From Acanthosepion pharaonis (Eukaryota; Mollusca; Cephalopoda; Sepiida; Sepiidae): a stretch of 64,000 nt of DNA. The stretch lies in assembly GCA_903632075.3 (NCBI GenBank), contig CAHIKZ030001780.1, positions 1,722,501 to 1,786,500 on the forward strand, in the 5' to 3' direction. Below are positions 46,265-58,280 of the stretch, in pieces; the stretch's first letter is position 1, and each line of letters opens with the position of its first letter. The position numbers and the translations under genes are program-made. Under the pieces are notes generated by a model that saw only the letters and a list, made by a program, of their open reading frames with translations, was not told where the DNA came from and searched no databases.

Positions 46265-46730
46265 TTTTTTTAATCATTTCACCCCAAGCAAGGCAATAAA
46301 GCCACTAAGAAAGAACAGGTTACTGAATGCTAGAGCATGAGGAAAAAAAGCACTTATAAGAAGAGATAACAATAAAAGAACAAGAATTAAGAAAACAGAA
46401 ACTAATGATTAACATTGAATCTAAATCTTTGAAGATCAAAGTTGACTGGAAAGCAAATAGCCAGAAGAGAGTTCAACAAGTGAGAAGTGCCTGAGAAGAA
46501 ACCGTTAGTATAAAACTTATGGTTACACCTAGCCTTTTCAACTGTAAAATGATGAGACCTAGCTGCCAATCTGGTAATCTACTTAAATTCATAAAGTCTA
46601 GATATCATAGAGGAAAGTTCATCAGAACAATTACCATGAAAGTATTTCTAGAAAAGACAAAGGGAAGCTACATTATGGTGGTGGGAAACTGACTGAAACC
46701 AAGATGACAGAAATGCCAAAAATTTTATAG
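46265..46730 (-). pseudogene. CR1/jockey-like LINE, 3' end copy 16
   Basis: Starts TTTAATCATTTCACCCCAAG, has AGATCAAAGTTGACTGGAAA and CATCAGAACAATTACCATGA, and ends near CTGAAACCAAGATGACAG. It covers most of the C-terminal coding part with many stops. Confidence 0.7.
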
Positions 46731-47336
46731 ATAAATCCTAAAAATGTAATCATTATTCTTGTTTCACTTTCCTCGACATATTACTACCAATTTCCTCTCA
46801 CCACCAGAATATGTTGTCTTAATATTGATATATAATCATTAAAGTTAAATATTGTTTTGACACTTGTTCAATAAATTCTACTTGTGGATTATATAAACAA
46901 TTGCTTATTTAATAAATGAGAGATGATAAATTATTCAGTAAATGCAATTGTTTTCTTTCATTATGTCAATATATGAAACTTTTATTTTTAGTTAAAAATA
47001 GTTTTCTGATTTTTAAATTTAATTCATGAAACCAAAAATTATGATAATATATGACAAACTCAATTTTTTTTCTTTTTAGATAAACTTGACATTTGTAAAT
47101 AAAAAATAGTACCGATAACTCTTTAAGAAATCAGTGATCAATTTGACACAGTATTTATATTATGAACAGGACACCCTGCTCTTAAAACAGTAAAAAAAAA
47201 AAAAGCAACAATCTAATGAATGTCCTGTTATACTGGTTGAATTTGTTTAGCTGCATATCAGCCGCTATGGGTTATTTAGTGCCGAAATCTAAATATTTTG
47301 ACAGAATCTTATAGCTTCAAATACAGATAAATGAGC

Positions 47337-47626
47337 CTTGTTGCTAACTCTGCAAAAAGCAGGCATTGTTACTCTTTTGTTGCTAACTCTGCAAAAAGCA
47401 GGCATTGTTACTCTTTTGTTGCTAACTCTGCAAAAAAGCAGGCATTGTTACTCTTTTTGTTGCTAACTCTGCAAAAAAAGCAGGCATTGTTACTCTTTTG
47501 TTGCTAACTCTGCAAAAAGCAGGCATTGTTACTCTTTTGTTGCTAACTCTGCAAAAAGCAGGCATTGTTACTCTTTTTTGTTGCTAACTCTGCAAAAAAG
47601 CAGGCATTGTTACTCTACTATAAATA
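47337..47626. repeat. 40-bp tandem repeat, seven copies
   Basis: The unit is TTGCTAACTCTGC, an A-run, GCAGGCATTGTTACTC, a T-run. GCTAACTCTG occurs at about 47,342, 47,382, 47,422, 47,462, 47,501, 47,541 and 47,583. The units are identical except for the A-run (5,5,6,7,5,5,6) and the T-run, so only the homopolymers have changed since amplification. Confidence 0.95.
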
Positions 47627-47852
47627 CGTATTGTTGGTAATTTTTTATATAAAAATGTGTTGCTGATATTTTTACTATAAAATGTATTTTACCCTGTCTA
47701 ATGTTTAACCCTTACCCAATTAATCTTCTATTAAAAAAGAAGTACAATATCTGATGCATGTCCTAACTCATTCTCACCAACCTCTTCCTTTCTGCAGTAT
47801 ACTTTTATATTTGATTGACAAAGGCTGCATAATTTGATACTGTACTTAAGGG

Positions 47853-47854
<2 letters not shown>

Positions 47855-47920
<66 letters not shown>
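47855..47920. repeat. (TA)n run
   Basis: TA tract of about 65 bp. Confidence 0.95.
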
Positions 47921-47922
<2 letters not shown>

Positions 47923-48689
47923 TAACATAAGAAAAAAAAGAAAAGAAAAATCTCTTCTGCTCCACATTTCTGTCAGGTATGTAACTCTTCTTCATGATAT
48001 TGTTAAAATGAGCTAAAAATAGCCAAATTTGGTACAACCTGTCATTAGTATCTAAAGAATTGTTAATAAATTGAAGCTATCATAGTAATAACTGGAATCT
48101 ATTTTGGCTCATTACTGAAAACCAAAGAGTGGTTCAATAAAGTACATTGGTGCTCCAATAATTCCAGTGTAGAAAAAATGCATGGCCCCCATATGCAGAA
48201 GGCATCCCAAAAATATTCTCATTTTCTGAATGTTTTTCTCCTTCCACATAGTCATCCTGTTATTTCTTTGTACAGGACCACTTTGGCAAATTATCTGTGA
48301 AGTGTACAAATTAGTTTGGTCCACTAACATAACCAGAAAGTTCTTCGGAAAAAATAAAACTCCCCAGAAAAATAAAATTCCCAAGAAAAAATAAAGCCAC
48401 CCAGAAAAATAAAGTCCTACAGAAAAAAATAAATAAAAAAAAATCTTTATGGTTGGTGGAATCCAGCTTCAAACCAATATTATCTGCAAAAATGAAATTT
48501 GGTAGGCAATCAGTTGTTTAATTCTATCCATTGCTACTGTCCAGAAGTTGTTAACATTGTTTTGAGAGCTTATCACTTGAATTTTCACTTGATTCTTCCA
48601 ATGGGACAAAATGCATGTCATCATCAGAGTCAACTATACCACATGGTTCTGAACCATTCTGATTTAGATAATCATCAAAATTGCTTTCA

Positions 48690-48835
48690 GCTATATATTT
48701 TCTTCTTAATTCTTGTTCTTTTATTGTCCTCTCTCCTTAATAGTAGTTTTTCTTCTCATATTCTTTAACACTCAGTAACCCCCTTGTGTCCTAGTGGTTT
48801 TATTGCCTTGCTTGCTTGGGGTGGAATGATTAAAA
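48690..48835 (+). pseudogene. CR1/jockey-like LINE, 3' terminus copy 17
   Basis: TTCTTGTTCTTTTATTGTCC, ACACTCAGTAACCCCCTTGT and TTGGGGTGGAATGATTAAAA. This is a well preserved terminus. Confidence 0.7.
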
Positions 48836-49696
48836 AAGAAAGAAATCTTTTTCTATCGATTATAAAACACTAAAATCTGACATCAAAATAAAAGTTGATA
48901 AATAATAAAATATAACAGAAGTTGATCATAAATTGTTATGAATAATAAACCACTAATAAAATAAATTGTCAATAAAAGTTGCTCAAATTTCGAACCATAG
49001 ACTCCCATCAAAACAGAGATCAGCTGGCACAGTCTGTTCCACACTGAAAACTAAAGTCAATTTTTCATATATAGATTATTCATATTAAATATATCTAATA
49101 AAAACTGTTCAAGTGATTATTACAAGTGCGATTTTCACAACCTATCTGGGTTACAAGTGAGAGATTTCTCAACTTCGAGTTATCTTGTGCTTGGCATTTT
49201 CTGTGTCATTTTCATCTATGGCCATCAACAACAAGTTTATTTGCATTGATACTTTTCATGTAAAAACTATGTTGAGACTTCAGTGAAAATTATAAATCAA
49301 CTCATAATTTTTTATTGCCCAAGTTGGTTATTATAATGTTAGTGTTTTAATTCAGATTTCATCAGTTGATCTATGACATTCAATATGTTAACCCATAATA
49401 GGAGGAGAGGGGAGAGAGAAAAGATTGATTCTTGCGTTTCCCAAATGCATTAGTGCAAAAATGAACACAGATTACACAAGATTTTGAACTTCATTCAATT
49501 TCACCTTCCATGCACGTACATCACAAACTTACTCACAAACTTGTACTATTCCCATTTAAACCAAATGAAAACAATAATAATAATGGTGGAATTTTTCAAA
49601 TGGATAATACTGTATCTTTCTCTGGGGAATTGACAGAATTCTCTTAAAGAAAAGAAAATTCAGTTCTGTGGAAAAATAGAAAAGGCAGCTTTTTAT

Positions 49697-50165
49697 TTAT
49701 ACTATTTACATTGTTTGGACTATTTTTATTGTTTGGACTATTTTTATTGTCATATTCACAGCATTTTCGTCCATTGCATGCTCCAGCATTCTTCAGATGA
49801 TATGCTTTGGAATTTCAAACTGAACCCTTTATTTAGTCTATGGGGGTAGATTGTCCTAATTCCACATGCCATACCTTTTCAGTTAATTCTCCTTGATATT
49901 TCAACTCTCCAAGTTTCTGTTCCCTCTGCTGTGAACAAAAATTAGAGACATATGTTACCAAGAGGAATTAACTGAAACTGAGATATCCAGAAAACTCATG
50001 GCATGTGGAATTAGGAAAATCTACCCCGTTGACTAAATAAAAGGTTTGGCTCAAAATTCCAAGAAATATCACCTGAAGAATTCCAGAGTGTACAACAGCT
50101 GAAATGTGAATATGGCAATAAAGTTGAGGGTAACAGTCTGAATAATGTAAATAATTACAATACTT
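49697..50165. mobile_element. Second foldback of PLE 3' ends
   Basis: The left arm (49,697-49,891) and right arm (49,961-50,165) are inverted repeats. Each carries the PLE-end landmarks CTGAAGA (49,796-49,790 minus; 50,073-50,079 plus), TAATGTAAATA, GGCATGTGGAATTAGG and GAATTAACTGAAA. The loop is about 70 bp. The element matches the 3' end of the PLE at 5,280-5,480 and has no coding sequence. Confidence 0.75.
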
Positions 50166-51899
50166 CATCTCAGAAATATAGACTGAGGCAGCTTTTTTGT
50201 GAAGAAAATAATTCAGTTTCCTGGAAAGCTACAAAAGGCTACTTTTTGTGAAGAAAAATAGAAAAACTGTGTGAAGATGAGATTGTAAAACTGCCTGAAA
50301 AATGGCTGGACATTAATTGAGCCACATTTATCATTGAAAGTAAACCTTTTATTTCAATGTAATAAACCAAACAAACATTTCAGCTAACCAAATATAAACT
50401 GACATGAAAAATAAAGTACCTTATTTAATTCAGAATTTTTGCAGGACTTCAGTTACAAATGAATAGCAAACAAATCAATCTTGGGGAAATTATTTTCATT
50501 CATACAAAGAAAGTCAATCTACAAAACATTAGCTTTGGGATAGAGGTAGTTTTTTTTTGTTTTGTTTTTATTTTGACATGATTGATTTCTCCCTCCATCA
50601 TAACAGAAGTTATTTGCCATGTGAGAGTTTATTAATAAAGAATTCAAACAAAAGTCAGGAAATCAATAACTTAATCTAGGAAATCTACAAAGTAAAATTA
50701 AATCTCACAATACAACAGCTGTAAAAAGAAACTGATTTTTAAATCAGGATATGGTAGATAATTATACCACTTAGTTATTGCAGATTTTACAATTTCTTTA
50801 ATTTAAAAATTGTATTGTCATCTTGACCTTTTTTCTGACAGTATGGTAATGAGTTCATTAACCCAGTTCTTAGAATTAAATTTTGGTCATGATAGCTGTC
50901 AAGATAAATTTGTCAATTGTCATGCTCTCATCCATGTGCCCTTAATTTCAGGACAACATTAAATAGAAAAAAAGCTCTCAGTTTTGCTTGTGAAGAAATA
51001 TAAAGGTTATTTTAGTGTCTGATCTGGCTCTTGTAAAGATCCTCTGATTGTGGAGCTTAGAATATGTTGGTTGCTTCCCTTGTAGGTGGGTAAAACTCTT
51101 CCAGCTTCTGGGTGAATACTTACAAACTCAGGTATAAACCAACCAGGTATGTATCTATTAATTATGATTTTTGTCTTATATGACTTTTATTCAACATTCA
51201 ATGTCATAATAAAGGTTGATATTAAATTAACCGACTTATATGTGGACTATTGTCCTCACCAGGGCTGTTGAAAGGGTTTCAGCCCTACCCCCTATCTATG
51301 ATATACCTTCCACTCTACTACATTTCAATTTTCAGAAGGTAGTATTCATATAAAATACAAATTTAATTTTAATTTAATTATGTACAATAATGGATCATAT
51401 GCAATATAGGTGAACAACTAGAAAAATTGAAAATAAATACAATGTAGCTAAATATCAATTAGAGACGTTGTCATCTTAAATAAATCAGGAATGTTTTGTG
51501 GTAATTTGTAACATCAACTTGAGATTTTTCTTTTTCAAAAGTTGAATTTTAACACATTCAACATTATGCATAAAAAGTAGTGAATTTTATATTTCGTTTG
51601 GTTTTTTTTTTTTTAGATTTGACATAAGCAAAACAAATTCACAGATTTGGACAAATAAAGAAAAAGACTCCAGATGAACATCAAAATCCAAAAATTGTTT
51701 AATCCTTTAATCATCAGTTTTGCTTAGTTTAATTTGTAACATATATAAATGTAGGTAGAAAAAAGCTAATGTCGATATGACATCAAGGGTCACAAAAGCC
51801 CTTCCAAGGGCTCCCAATCAGGCTTTCCCCATGGTCAGTGGTAGTACACACCAACCCTGGTTCCTCACCTATGTTGTTATCACATCATTTTAACTGTTT

Positions 51900-52020
51900 G
51901 TGTCCTCTGACCTGCATCAGGTGCTTGCTGATCCAGGCAACCTTGATGGAATTTCAAATTGATCCCTTTATTTAATATGGGGGGGGGTAGATTTGTCTTG
52001 TTCTGCTGACCATGTATAAG
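51900..52020 (-). repeat. Diverged PLE-end-like segment
   Basis: The minus strand contains AGCACCTGATGCAGGTCAG and an AATAAAGGGATCAATTTGAA segment, in the same order as the PLE ends but strongly diverged. Confidence 0.4.
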
Positions 52021-52239
52021 GATATCTTGTGTATTTATTTAATAACTTCTTGGTTATTTCTCAACTTGTCCAAGTCCAAGTACATAATGCCCAGACTAAG
52101 TATTGAACTTACAATATCACCAAAACTTTAATCTACTCAGCTATTGTCTAATGAACTGTGTAGAGATAATTTGTCTTTATTTTTCATGTGTAATTGTATT
52201 TGATGTTTATGAATTTTTTGTATTACAATTTCATACCAA

Positions 52240-52760
52240 GAGATGTCCTCGCTTTGAATATTGCTGGTCTGGTGTACCTGCTATATATTTAGAGATTCTT
52301 GATAAAATCCAAAGAAGAATCAGCAATATTATTGATCCTGACCTGACATCTCAGCTTCAGTCTCTTTCCAAACACCATAACATAATTTCCATGTGCCTTT
52401 TCTATAAATACTATTCTAAAGTAATTGTTCTGATCACCTTTCCTCTATGGTACCAATAATTTATCAATTTAAGTGTAGTAGATTGGTGCCAAGGTTTCCT
52501 AATTTTACAGTTAAAATGGCAAGATATAACTAAGTTCTATGCTATTAGTTTCTTCACTCATACTTCTTACTTGTGGAACTCTTCAGGTTTCTTGCTTCCC
52601 AGTGAACTTTGATTTTCAAAAATTTAAATCCAATGTCAAATGTTATCTTCTGTCTTCTTCATTCTTGTTCTTTTAGTTTCCTTTCTCCTCTAACATTCAG
52701 TAACCTGTTGCATCCTAGTGGCTTTATTTCCTTGCTTGGGTGAAATGACTTAAAAAATAA
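52240..52760 (+). pseudogene. CR1/jockey-like LINE, 3' end copy 18
   Basis: The frame 52,103-52,459 contains RCPRFEYCWSGVPAIYLEIL, DKIQRRISNIIDPDLTSQLQ, SLSKHHNIISMCLFYKY. This is the region after the reverse transcriptase. The rest is frameshifted and ends at GCTTGGGTGAAATGACTTAA. Confidence 0.8.
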
Positions 52761-52764
52761 AAGA

Positions 52765-53020
52765 AAAGAGTCTGTAACATTATCAGTCCTGACCTGGTAT
52801 CTTGACTTCAGACACTTTCCTACTGCTGCGATATGGTCTCCCTGTGTTTTTTCTATAATCTTTTATAATCTTTACCAGGTGTTCTAATGAGCCCTCCTCC
52901 TTGGAACCTTTGCTGTATGAATTTAAGCATACTACTGGATTGGAAATTAGGTCTCATTGTTTTACTGTTGAAATCGCTAAATATAACTGTAAGTTCTATT
53001 CTAATAATTTCTTAAACTGA
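52765..53020 (+). pseudogene. CR1/jockey-like LINE, internal 3' fragment copy 19
   Basis: GTCTGTAACATTATCAGTCC, then CGATATGGTCTCCCTGTG and TTTTACTGTTGAAATCGCTA repeat the coding part of copy 18 in tandem, truncated at the 3' side. Confidence 0.65.
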
Positions 53021-53399
53021 AAAAAAAAAAACAAATCAAATTATGGACTCTATCAAATACCATTGGACAGTAAGGCCCTGAGACCCTCATACAGACATAG
53101 ACCACCTCCTACATTTTCATGCAAATATAAAAGTGTCACATGGTTTTTCCTATATGTGCATCTCCTGGGCACAGCTGGGTTGATGTATCAACCTGTCTGG
53201 GTCAGCCTTGGACATCCTGTAATGTACTGCTTTGCACTTGGTGGCTCTTTGCCAACCTACAAATGCACTTGGCTTCTTTGAAGGACAATGAGTGCAAATT
53301 CCAACCTGGGGCATCGTCTGAGGTGAGATACACACTACATTGGTATCAGATGCTGAACTGTCTCTTTGAAATGTTAGAAAGCATATGCCAAAAGAAAGT

Positions 53400-53640
53400 A
53401 TAAAGATGAGAGAGAAAAGGAGAAAGAGAGGAAAAAGGAAAAAGAAAAAAGAAAGAAAAAGGAAGAGAAAAAGAAAAAAAGAAGAAAAAGATAAAGAGGA
53501 AGAGAAAAAAGGAGAAGAGAAAGAAAATGAGAAAAAAGAAAGAAAATGAGAAAAGAAAGAAAATGAGAAAAAAGAAAAAAGGAAAAACAAAAAGAGAAAA
53601 AGAAAAAAAAGAAAAAAGAAAGAAAAAGGAGAGAATAGAC
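53400..53640. repeat. Polypurine (A/G) tract, about 235 bp
   Basis: From 53,405 to 53,638 the plus strand is almost only A and G (AGAAAAAGG-type units) with very few T interruptions. Such tracts can form intramolecular triplexes. The Phe/Ser-rich frame on the minus strand is an artefact of composition. Confidence 0.95.
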
Positions 53641-53736
53641 TTATCTCACCAGGCAAAGCAGGCACATACCTATTTGGCTTGTTAATCCAACATGGCTGAC
53701 ATCACAAGGGAGCAATGTGTTCACAAGGAGCAGCTA

Positions 53737-53981
53737 TTTGCAATCGTCCCACTACACATGCATGACAATACTCTTTTTTATATTATCAGTCATTTGCATG
53801 CATGATTGGAAATAGTAATAAATAGTGAATAGCACAGTGAGATGGGGTGCAAACTCGTAGAGTATGGGGCATTTATTTGGATCAGAGTATGCAGAAGTTT
53901 TGCTGTGAGAGTTGAACACTATTGATTTATTGTGCAACCTGTGCAATTACATCCCTGGCTTTTGACTGTTGATACACCCCA
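53737..53981 (+). repeat. 5' LTR of the gypsy element
   Basis: Pairs with 57,248-57,462; about 245 versus 215 bp, with substitutions and small indels showing an old insertion. Confidence 0.75.
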
Positions 53982-54010
53982 CTTCAAACTATTTCAGCAA
54001 TTTATATATA

Positions 54011-54530
54011 ATGGACAGATTTAATGTATGGTTGATACCAGAACTTGATGGGTCACCTGATGGGCTGTCTGTTGTTGAATGACTCAAGAAAGCAGAGCAT
54101 ATTTTCAAATTATGCAAAATAAACGAGCCAGCAACCATTATTCTCTTGAGGCTAAATGGAGGAGTATATGTGGTGTACCAGCTGCTCGGAGATGATGCAG
54201 ATTTAGACAAGATAAAGTGTGCCTTGTATATAAGGCATATGAAATGGATGCCTTTGTTGCATGGCAACAGTTTGTTGGGCAGTGACTTCACCCTGAGGAA
54301 ACAGACAATGTCTACCTAGACGATTTATGCAAAATCTGTGTCATTTGGCAGTGTGAATGACCAGATACTGGGATGAACTTTTTTAGTAGGATTACCAGAG
54401 GATATCAGTAGACTTTTGCAAGTGCTGTCTAAGATTGACAAATTACTGACTGATCAGCTATTGGCCTGAACTCAGAACATCCTCCAGGAAACAGAATCAG
54501 TTGCTGCAGCAAGTATGAGTCATGTGGTAT
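54011..54530 (+). pseudogene. Gypsy gag-like region
   Basis: An ATG at 54,011 opens MDRFNVWLIPELDGSPDGLS, followed by a stop in place of an expected Trp. It then continues LKKAEHIFKLCKINEPATII and LRLNGGVYVVYQLLGDDADL. This is the capsid-like start of the gypsy polyprotein. Further stops and frameshifts follow. Confidence 0.75.
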
Positions 54531-54679
54531 CCTGGCACGATAGAAGCAGTGTGGATCCTCCCTCAGTTGGCAACAGGCATGAAGGCCCCACATGCTGCTG
54601 TAATGAGTTGATCCACATATCATGCAACTGTTTGGGAAACTGTATCATCACCAACCTTGCCCCGATCAGACAATGAACA

Positions 54680-54960
54680 CAGCATTGCCTGTAGTTGGCA
54701 TCCAGGTAGATGGCATGCAGTGTTCAGCACTTGTTAACATGGGATGTTCCTAGTCAATAATTAGCGTGAATCACTGTTGGTGTGGAGAAAACAATGTATG
54801 GATGTCATGAACATTAAGGCACATCCCAAGTATGTTGTGGTGTAGGAACTGACACCATTTACACAGAGATTAGTGACTTTGCCAAAGTTGATGTACTTGT
54901 GGTGAGGAAAAGCCCCTTGCCTATGACCTATTGATTGGCACTGACACAATAATAGCCCTA
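54680..54960 (+). pseudogene. Gypsy aspartic protease remnant
   Basis: GIQVDGMQCSALVNMGCS is the expected protease start, where the catalytic DTG/DSG has become NMG. A DLLIGTDTI-like segment follows with a stop in it. The catalytic Asp is missing. Confidence 0.65.
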
Positions 54961-55199
54961 TGGGGTGTTAAGATCATGCCAGCTAGAAAAGAACCATACC
55001 CAGCTATTTCTGTTGAGCAACCAGACTTTTACACCTCGTTTGACTACAAAGAGAAGGTCTGGTCTGCAAAATAAAAATGGGCCATGAATGAAGCACCAGA
55101 TCAGCTGTGTAATGTAACTACAGTTTCCAATAAGAACAGGGCCATGTACAAGGAGGAGCAGCAGCTGTAGATTACTAATGGATGGCTGATACCATATCA

Positions 55200-56270
55200 C
55201 TGGGAATGGCTAGGCCTCCCCCGAGTGATTGATCCCACTGATGCCTGTTGCACAGCCCACCAAAGGCAAAGTGCAACTTTTAATGGATTACAGAGAACTG
55301 AAACAACACATTGATGCCTTCACTGTGAATGCAGACATGTGCAACGCCAAAGTGAGGGAGTGGCACCAGCAGGGGTTTAATGTTGCCCTGCTGGGCCTAT
55401 TTGCAGATAAGAGTTTATGAGTCACTGTTGCCATTTCAGACAGTATTAATTAAAGGAAAGAGATATTGTCTGATGGGGTTCAGCCCCAATGAAATAATAA
55501 GAATCAACGATGAAAGCAACATCAGCCTATATCGACAATATATATGGCAATAAGGGCATAATGTCTGCAGATGAGGTCTGGACAAGGTTAAAATCCTTCA
55601 GTTTGATCAGTAAGGATCCCAAGGACCTGAAGGATGGTACTCTTGTATTAGGCTTTGAGGTCAGCGGGGAGCGTAATACTCTACGGTGGAAGCAAGAGAT
55701 CACAGTTCTGGAACTCCCTGGTGTACTGACACGATGCACCATATTTTCCATTTGCAGTAATCTGATAGGACATTTTCCTATCTGCAGGTGGCATCAAGCA
55801 GTGACCGGAGTAAGAAAGAGACAAGCTAGCTCAATAACAAAGGGGTGGGATGACACAGTGAATGACAATTCCCTAAGTAAATGATGGTTGAGGTAGTGAC
55901 AAAAGTATAACAAGATGACCCCACCTAAAGTGATTGGTGGGTGGCTGGACACAAATTAAATGCATGGGTTAATATAAGCTCCTTGGCAACAGATGTGGTG
56001 TTAGAAATATGTTGTACTATTCTAGAGGATGCATGCTGGCTTTGTCCAACAAACAATGCACAGCATATTAATTTGGCTGAGCTTGATGCCACACTGAAGG
56101 GCTATCTCATGCTACAGAGGAAAGCTGAGGTGGTTCATCTCTACACAGACTCACTATGTGTTTATCATTGGCTGACCAACACTTTGACAGGCAAGGTGCA
56201 TGTCAGAACCAAAGTTGCAAGCGAGATGTTGGTGCGGAGGAAATTGGCGATAATCAAGTAGCTGATGAAT
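55200..56270 (+). pseudogene. Gypsy reverse transcriptase and RNase H remnant
   Basis: The reverse transcriptase begins IPLMPVAQPTKGKVQLLMDY and runs through RELKQHIDAFTVNADM. The catalytic box reads SAYIDNIYG, with the second Asp of YIDD replaced by Asn. The connection gives VLGFEVSGERNTLRWKQEIT. RNase H shows NLAELDATLKGY and VVHLYTDSLCVYHWL. Several stops and frame changes interrupt it. Confidence 0.8.
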
Positions 56271-56399
56271 GCAGCTTATAGATTGACATTATGTTGATTG
56301 CATCAGAGTAGAATCTGGCAGATAAGTTAGCTCAAGTGTGAAAGAGATGGGTTGATATGATGAGACAAGAATCCAAGCCATCACTGCTGATATGCACTG

Positions 56400-57130
56400 T
56401 TGTGAAAGACCAATTAACACTGGTACAGATCTGTGCTATACACTGACAAAGTGAACCTCCTGGCATTTGGCACACCACCTATTTGTCCAAAAAGTGTGCC
56501 CCCTCAACTATGAAGGTGATCATCAAATCAGCCATACAAGATTGTGAAGAATGTCAGATGATGGACCCAGCTCCTGTCCAATGTGAAAAGGAAAGCTTAG
56601 TGTTGACAGCAAGTGGTGCCGGTTGGGTATGGATGTAATGTATTACAATGGCAGTAACTTTTTAACATTGACAGATTGTGGCCTGATGCATTTCACCATA
56701 TAGTGCCTATTGGTGTGTCAGGATGCATCGACCATCATACGTAAACTATGATCTGTGTTTTATGAACATAGCCCACCAGTCAAAATATTAACCGACAATA
56801 CTCCAAAATTTTGTGGTCAAGACCTTTGCAGACAAATGGGGAGTGAGACTGTAACGCCAGTGTGCCTATGTTCCAGAGGATAATAGTATAGTGGAGCGGT
56901 GCCACTGCACTGTCAAAAGAATTATTGCCAGATTGTAGTGTTCTAATCAAGAGGCTGCATACTGGTACAACATGAACCTCAATGCTACACCATCATCTGA
57001 ACCAGCCAATAGAATCTGCCAGTACGAGCAGTGGGTAAAAGTTATAGATGTGGCACCATTGCCTATTGAAAGTGTAGATGGTCTGTATTATGTGGGAGAC
57101 CATATCTGGGTTAAAACCTGAACAGCTCAT
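56400..57130 (+). pseudogene. Gypsy integrase remnant
   Basis: A zinc-binding part (IKSAIQDCEECQMMDPAPVQ) is followed by the core with the first Asp region GMDVMYYNGS (frame broken by a stop), LTDNTPKF (second Asp) and EDNSIVERCH (catalytic Glu). A C-terminal WVKT segment follows. Stops interrupt each block. Confidence 0.75.
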
Positions 57131-57247
57131 GCACTAGCAAATTGGGCAAGGGAGGAGATGATAAAATAGTCAATCCTTAAACAGTACTAATTAATAGTGT
57201 ACCATGCCATATGAATGATCTTCGCCCTTACTATGTCATAGCGGACG

Positions 57248-57462
57248 TTTGCAATAGTCCCACTATGCATGATGATACTCTTTTTAATACTATTGATCAT
57301 TGAGAATAGTAATAAATAGTGGTTCACACAGGGGAGTGAACATGTAGAGCATTTGTTTGGATCAGAGTACATAGAAGTTTCACTGCAAGAGTTAAAGCCT
57401 GTTGATTCAATGTGTGACATGTGCATTTATGTCCCTAGCTTTTGACCATTGACACCCACCCC
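57248..57462 (+). repeat. 3' LTR of the gypsy element
   Basis: Counterpart of 53,737-53,981; it is immediately preceded by the end of the integrase remnant. Confidence 0.75.
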
Positions 57463-58104
57463 AGATTGTGATTTAACTTCAAAGAGAAAAAAAAAAGAAA
57501 ATAGAAAAGAAAAAAGAAAAAAAATAAATGAGAAAAATTTTGAATGAAAAAGCCAGCAGAATAAAATTATGGAAATTGTATTTGGGAATGAACTGACAGA
57601 AATTCGGTTAGTTGGCATAAATTCAACAGCAAAATCTGTTAAGATTTGGTAAATTACAGAGAAAAAATTGATTCTAAAATATTGGTTTGTCTTGAAGGGT
57701 TAATCAAGAGTGAGTCATAATTCAACAACCATCATTCACTTTTCAGTCATCTTCTATGTTTTTATGGTCAAAATCAATGAGTTAATGTAAAAAGTTCAAT
57801 CAGTTTAGTAAATAAAAGAAACTTTTTGTTTGTGAGATGAAGTTTGTTGAATTTTTTGAGATGATGATTTTAGATGCCTTTTACAGTCTTCCATAGAATC
57901 AATATTTTTCATTAACACTATTCTGTAAACAATTTAATAAATGTTATTTCCTTTAGATTCTAAAGTTACCCCAATATAAGTTCCAAGAGCCACTTAAGGT
58001 AGTGGGTTAAAGTCAAAATGTAAATGGTAAATGATGTGTGATGAATATAACAGAGGGCATTAATTTAAAATCTGTAGAGGAACAGATACCTAATTACTTT
58101 CAAA

Positions 58105-58280
58105 TGAAAGGCTAGGAAGGAAACTCCCACCAACAGTGGAAAGAGCAATAACAGTGGATATGAGAAATCTATTTTCCTGAAAGATTGTTTTAATAGAAAA
58201 ATTTTATCAATTTTTACAGAAAGTTTGGTCAATGAATACCGAATATTTCCTTATAAGGAAATGGCTAATCATACCATTAA
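58105..58280. repeat. Dispersed repeat shared with 15,510-15,690
   Basis: GGAAAGAGCAATAACAGTGG, ATCTATTTTCCTGA and TTTGGTCAATGAATACCGAA match the copy at 15.5 kb. Confidence 0.6.

Larger units (their letters stand above)
53737..57462 (+). mobile_element. Ty3/gypsy LTR retrotransposon, complete in extent but decayed
   Basis: The LTRs are 53,737-53,981 and 57,248-57,462. They share TTTGCAAT.GTCCCACTA, ATGATACTCTTTTTAATACT-type text, TTTGGATCAGAGTA and CCCT.GCTTTTGAC. Between them lie gag, protease, reverse transcriptase, RNase H and integrase in gypsy order, all on the plus strand and interrupted by many stops. Exact LTR termini are uncertain because TG...CA ends are not obvious. The family resembles gypsy polyproteins common in cephalopod gene sets, as remembered. 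Confidence 0.8.

Noticed and set aside
47337..47626. CRISPR-like direct repeats
   Set aside because: Units are contiguous with no variable spacers, and the window is eukaryotic.
51060..51130. Candidate upstream myosin exon with GTAAGT on the minus strand
   Set aside because: The adjoining translation does not resemble the myosin VI N-terminus and no fitting acceptor or phase was found.
53150..53665. 171-codon minus-strand frame rich in Phe and Ser
   Set aside because: It is the complement of the polypurine tract and has no conserved motif.
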